A stretch of 64,000 nucleotides of DNA. Source: Nibribacter koreensis. Its GTDB lineage: Bacteria; Bacteroidota; Bacteroidia; Cytophagales; Hymenobacteraceae. Positions 62,534 to 64,000 of this stretch are shown here, piece by piece (within the stretch, counting starts at the first letter, position 1; each line of letters begins with the position of its first letter). The DNA is taken from assembly GCF_039541795.1 (NCBI RefSeq), contig NZ_BAABGX010000001.1, positions 992,001 to 1,056,000 on the forward strand, in the 5' to 3' direction. The translations under genes were made by a program, and so were the position numbers. The notes below the pieces were generated by a model. It saw only the letters and a list, made by a program, of their open reading frames with translations. It did not search any database and had not been told where the DNA came from.

Positions 62534-62719
62534 TGTCTTTTTATTTGGGGGGTATTGAACAAACCAGAGGAGCTACGCAGGTAAACCAACAGCTTCTAGC
62601 TAGAAAATTCAGGTGGCAAAATAACTAAAATAACGGTGCCTTGCACAGTCCCTCACCAGAAACCCTAGGCGCACTGTGGTAAACAACTTAATCGTCCTTC
62701 TTTTGTTTTAATAAAATCT
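62534..62719. other. Intergenic region
   Basis: About 186 bp between two minus-strand genes. It must contain the phosphatase promoter, but no clear -33/-7 pair or terminator is visible. Confidence 0.4.
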
Positions 62720-62980
62720 TTACAAGGTGGTATTATGCGCCAAAAGCCCAGCCTTGCTGGCTAAAAAGAAATAGGCCGCGTGGTGCAATTCAAAATGCTC
62801 TCCGTCAAAAGGCACCTCGGTGTCTTGGTCTGGGAATAAGCACTTTACATAGCTTTTACCAATTAAGCCTGTCAAGACGCGTATCAGTTCCTCGGTCGGC
62901 AACCCGGTTTGCTTTTGCAAGTCTGTGAAAGAAGTGACAAAATAAAGTTCATCAATGATATCAAATTCCTGATCTGTCAT
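62720..62980 (-). CDS. Small winged-helix-like protein
   Basis: A protein of 86 residues: MTDQEFDIIDELYFVTSFTDLQKQTGLPTEELIRVLTGLIGKSYVKCLF, a winged-helix-like layout, followed by a beta-rich HFELHHAAYFFLASKAGLLAHN. The ATG overlaps the glycosyltransferase stop (ATGA), so translation is coupled. It may regulate the envelope block; no family recognised. Confidence 0.6.
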   Translation of the reverse strand: MTDQEFDIIDELYFVTSFTDLQKQTGLPTEELIRVLTGLIGKSYVKCLFPDQDTEVPFDGEHFELHHAAYFFLASKAGLLAHNTTL

Positions 62981-64000
62981 GCAGCCACATGTTGACGGTC
63001 TTTCCAAGCATACGTACCGCGCCAGCCAAGGATAGCCGTTGCTAAAATATATGGTACATATACTAACTGCAAAAGACCTAAGTGAAGTAATAATTTTCTA
63101 TTTTGAAAGAAGCCCAATACCTGATAGAGCAAAAAGGCATCTGCTACCAGTTTCAACACCACTAGTAATAAAAACCAACTCCATGAAACCCCCAGTGCTA
63201 TAGTAGCCACCAAGGCCAGCCACAAGCTTATATTCCCTACTAACACCAAAAGTGCAAGTGCTTTAGGAGCCGCTAAAGTGTAATGTTTCCATTTGCTGGC
63301 CCAGCGCTTGCGCTGTTCAATAAAAGAGGTAAAAGAGTTGGTTGCCTTGGTGTACACAGTGGCATTGCGGTCTTTAAGAAAAGCGACACAGCCTGCCTCC
63401 CGCTGATGGATTTTATGCATCAAAAACTCGTCATCACCAGAGGGCAGGTGTGCATTGCCAGAAAACCCGTTTACCTCTAGAAAGGCTGATTTTTCATAGG
63501 CCAGATTAGCCCCGTTGCACATGGTAGGCAGAGTAAGACCAATACTAGCAGCCCCTACCCCAATCAAGGCCGAAAACTCCAATGCCTGCAGCTGCTGAAA
63601 CCAACTTCCGTCTGAGGCAAACGCCACCGGACCACTGATGAATTTGGCCTGCTGCTCTACCCGACATTGGTTTATCGAAGAAAGCCAGGCAGCGGGTACC
63701 CGACAGTCGCCGTCCGTGCAGGCAATCCAATCTCCCTTCGCTTGTGAAACTCCTACTGCAATGGCTCCCTTTTTTAGCCTGTTTTCCGGAAAAGACGCCA
63801 AAAACAAAACCCTTAGATTTAATGAGCTCGTCGCTAGAAAATTCTGTACTAAGGAGGGCGTACTGTCCGTGGAATGATCATCTATGACCAGCACTTCAAA
63901 ATTAGATGGTGGGTAGTCTTGCCCCTCTAAATCTTGCAGTAGTTGCAGGATTGTAGCTGCCTCATCCTTGACCGGGACAATAACCGAAAAGAAAGCAACA
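62977..64000 (-). CDS. Family 2 glycosyltransferase (5' end beyond window)
   Basis: The frame is open to the right edge of the window, so the start lies outside. Visible parts: FSVIVPVKDEAATILQLLQ, the IDDHSTDS and ACTDGDCRVPAAW (DxD) elements, and LPSGDDEFLMHKIH and FIEQRKRWASKWKHY, with C-terminal membrane helices. This is a processive or lipid-linked sugar transferase similar to the one at 59541. It contains a copy of the dispersed palindromic repeat at about 63770-63806, read in frame as FLASFPENRLKKG. Confidence 0.85.
   Translation of the reverse strand, partial: VAFFSVIVPVKDEAATILQLLQDLEGQDYPPSNFEVLVIDDHSTDSTPSLVQNFLATSSLNLRVLFLASFPENRLKKGAIAVGVSQAKGDWIACTDGDCRVPAAWLSSINQCRVEQQAKFISGPVAFASDGSWFQQLQALEFSALIGVGAASIGLTLPTMCNGANLAYEKSAFLEVNGFSGNAHLPSGDDEFLMHKIHQREAGCVAFLKDRNATVYTKATNSFTSFIEQRKRWASKWKHYTLAAPKALALLVLVGNISLWLALVATIALGVSWSWFLLLVVLKLVADAFLLYQVLGFFQNRKLLLHLGLLQLVYVPYILATAILGWRGTYAWKDRQHVAA
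63770..63806. repeat. Dispersed palindromic repeat, copy 7, inside a coding sequence
   Basis: TTTAGCCTGTTTTCC and GGAAAAGACGCCAAAAAC match the family. It lies within the glycosyltransferase gene without breaking the frame. Confidence 0.6.

Overview
The window is a chromosomal segment of a member of the Bacteroidota, most likely a Hymenobacteraceae-type organism of the Rufibacter/Nibribacter/Pontibacter kind. This placement is inferred from protein types (DUF1573, GIN/DUF2807, FecI-FecR-STN receptor locus, UMF1 transporter, solitary HsdR-N protein, SpoIIE-type phosphatase) and from promoters of the Bacteroidota form (TTG, about 20 bp, TAnnTTTG). It carries one complete-looking integrated siphovirus-type prophage of about 38.9 kb.

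Positions 1-453 are host DNA ending with a truncated DUF1573 gene and its terminator. Positions 454-39381 are the prophage, bounded by a perfect 25-bp direct repeat (454-478 and 39357-39381) that overlaps the host terminator. A tyrosine integrase lies next to the right end. Leftward from a lambda-like immunity region (CI/S24 repressor at 36209 on +, early promoter and three palindromic operators at 36132-36200), nearly all genes are on the minus strand. They run as KilA-N antirepressor and HTH regulators; an SSB-like protein, a DUF4373 protein and a T7-gp4-like primase-helicase; a DNA methyltransferase, YopX, DUF3850 and a lipoprotein with a C-terminal membrane helix (possible unimolecular spanin); tiny proteins and a tRNA-like element; terminase, portal and MuF protein; protease and HK97-type capsid; connectors, tail tube, a frameshifted tail chaperone pair and a 732-residue tape measure; tail tip, fibre and a leucine-rich-repeat-like protein; and a lysis region with a GH108 muramidase.

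The most unusual part of the prophage is 16.05-19.45 kb. Here the leftward head module is interrupted by about fifteen rightward micro-genes, many overlapping by ATGA. They have their own promoters, a ribbon-helix-helix regulator with candidate operator boxes and an HTH protein, and next to them is a possible structured RNA with its own promoter and terminator on the minus strand. None of the micro-genes has a function I recognise. This is the best candidate in the window for an undescribed accessory system.

Positions 39382-64000 are host DNA: alanine dehydrogenase; an HsdR-N protein; AMP nucleosidase and a lipoprotein amidohydrolase; a UMF1 transporter; an ECF sigma / FecR / GIN-lipoprotein / TonB-receptor signalling locus; a TPR-like protein divergent from a small Thr/Asn-rich peptide gene; a peptide ABC importer without adjacent ATPases; a candidate small RNA; tRNA-Ser(GGA); asparaginase and TatD; and a minus-strand envelope block (two family-2 glycosyltransferases, polysaccharide deacetylase, SpoIIE-type phosphatase). 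A family of short palindromic repeats is scattered through the host intergenic regions, and one copy lies inside a glycosyltransferase gene.
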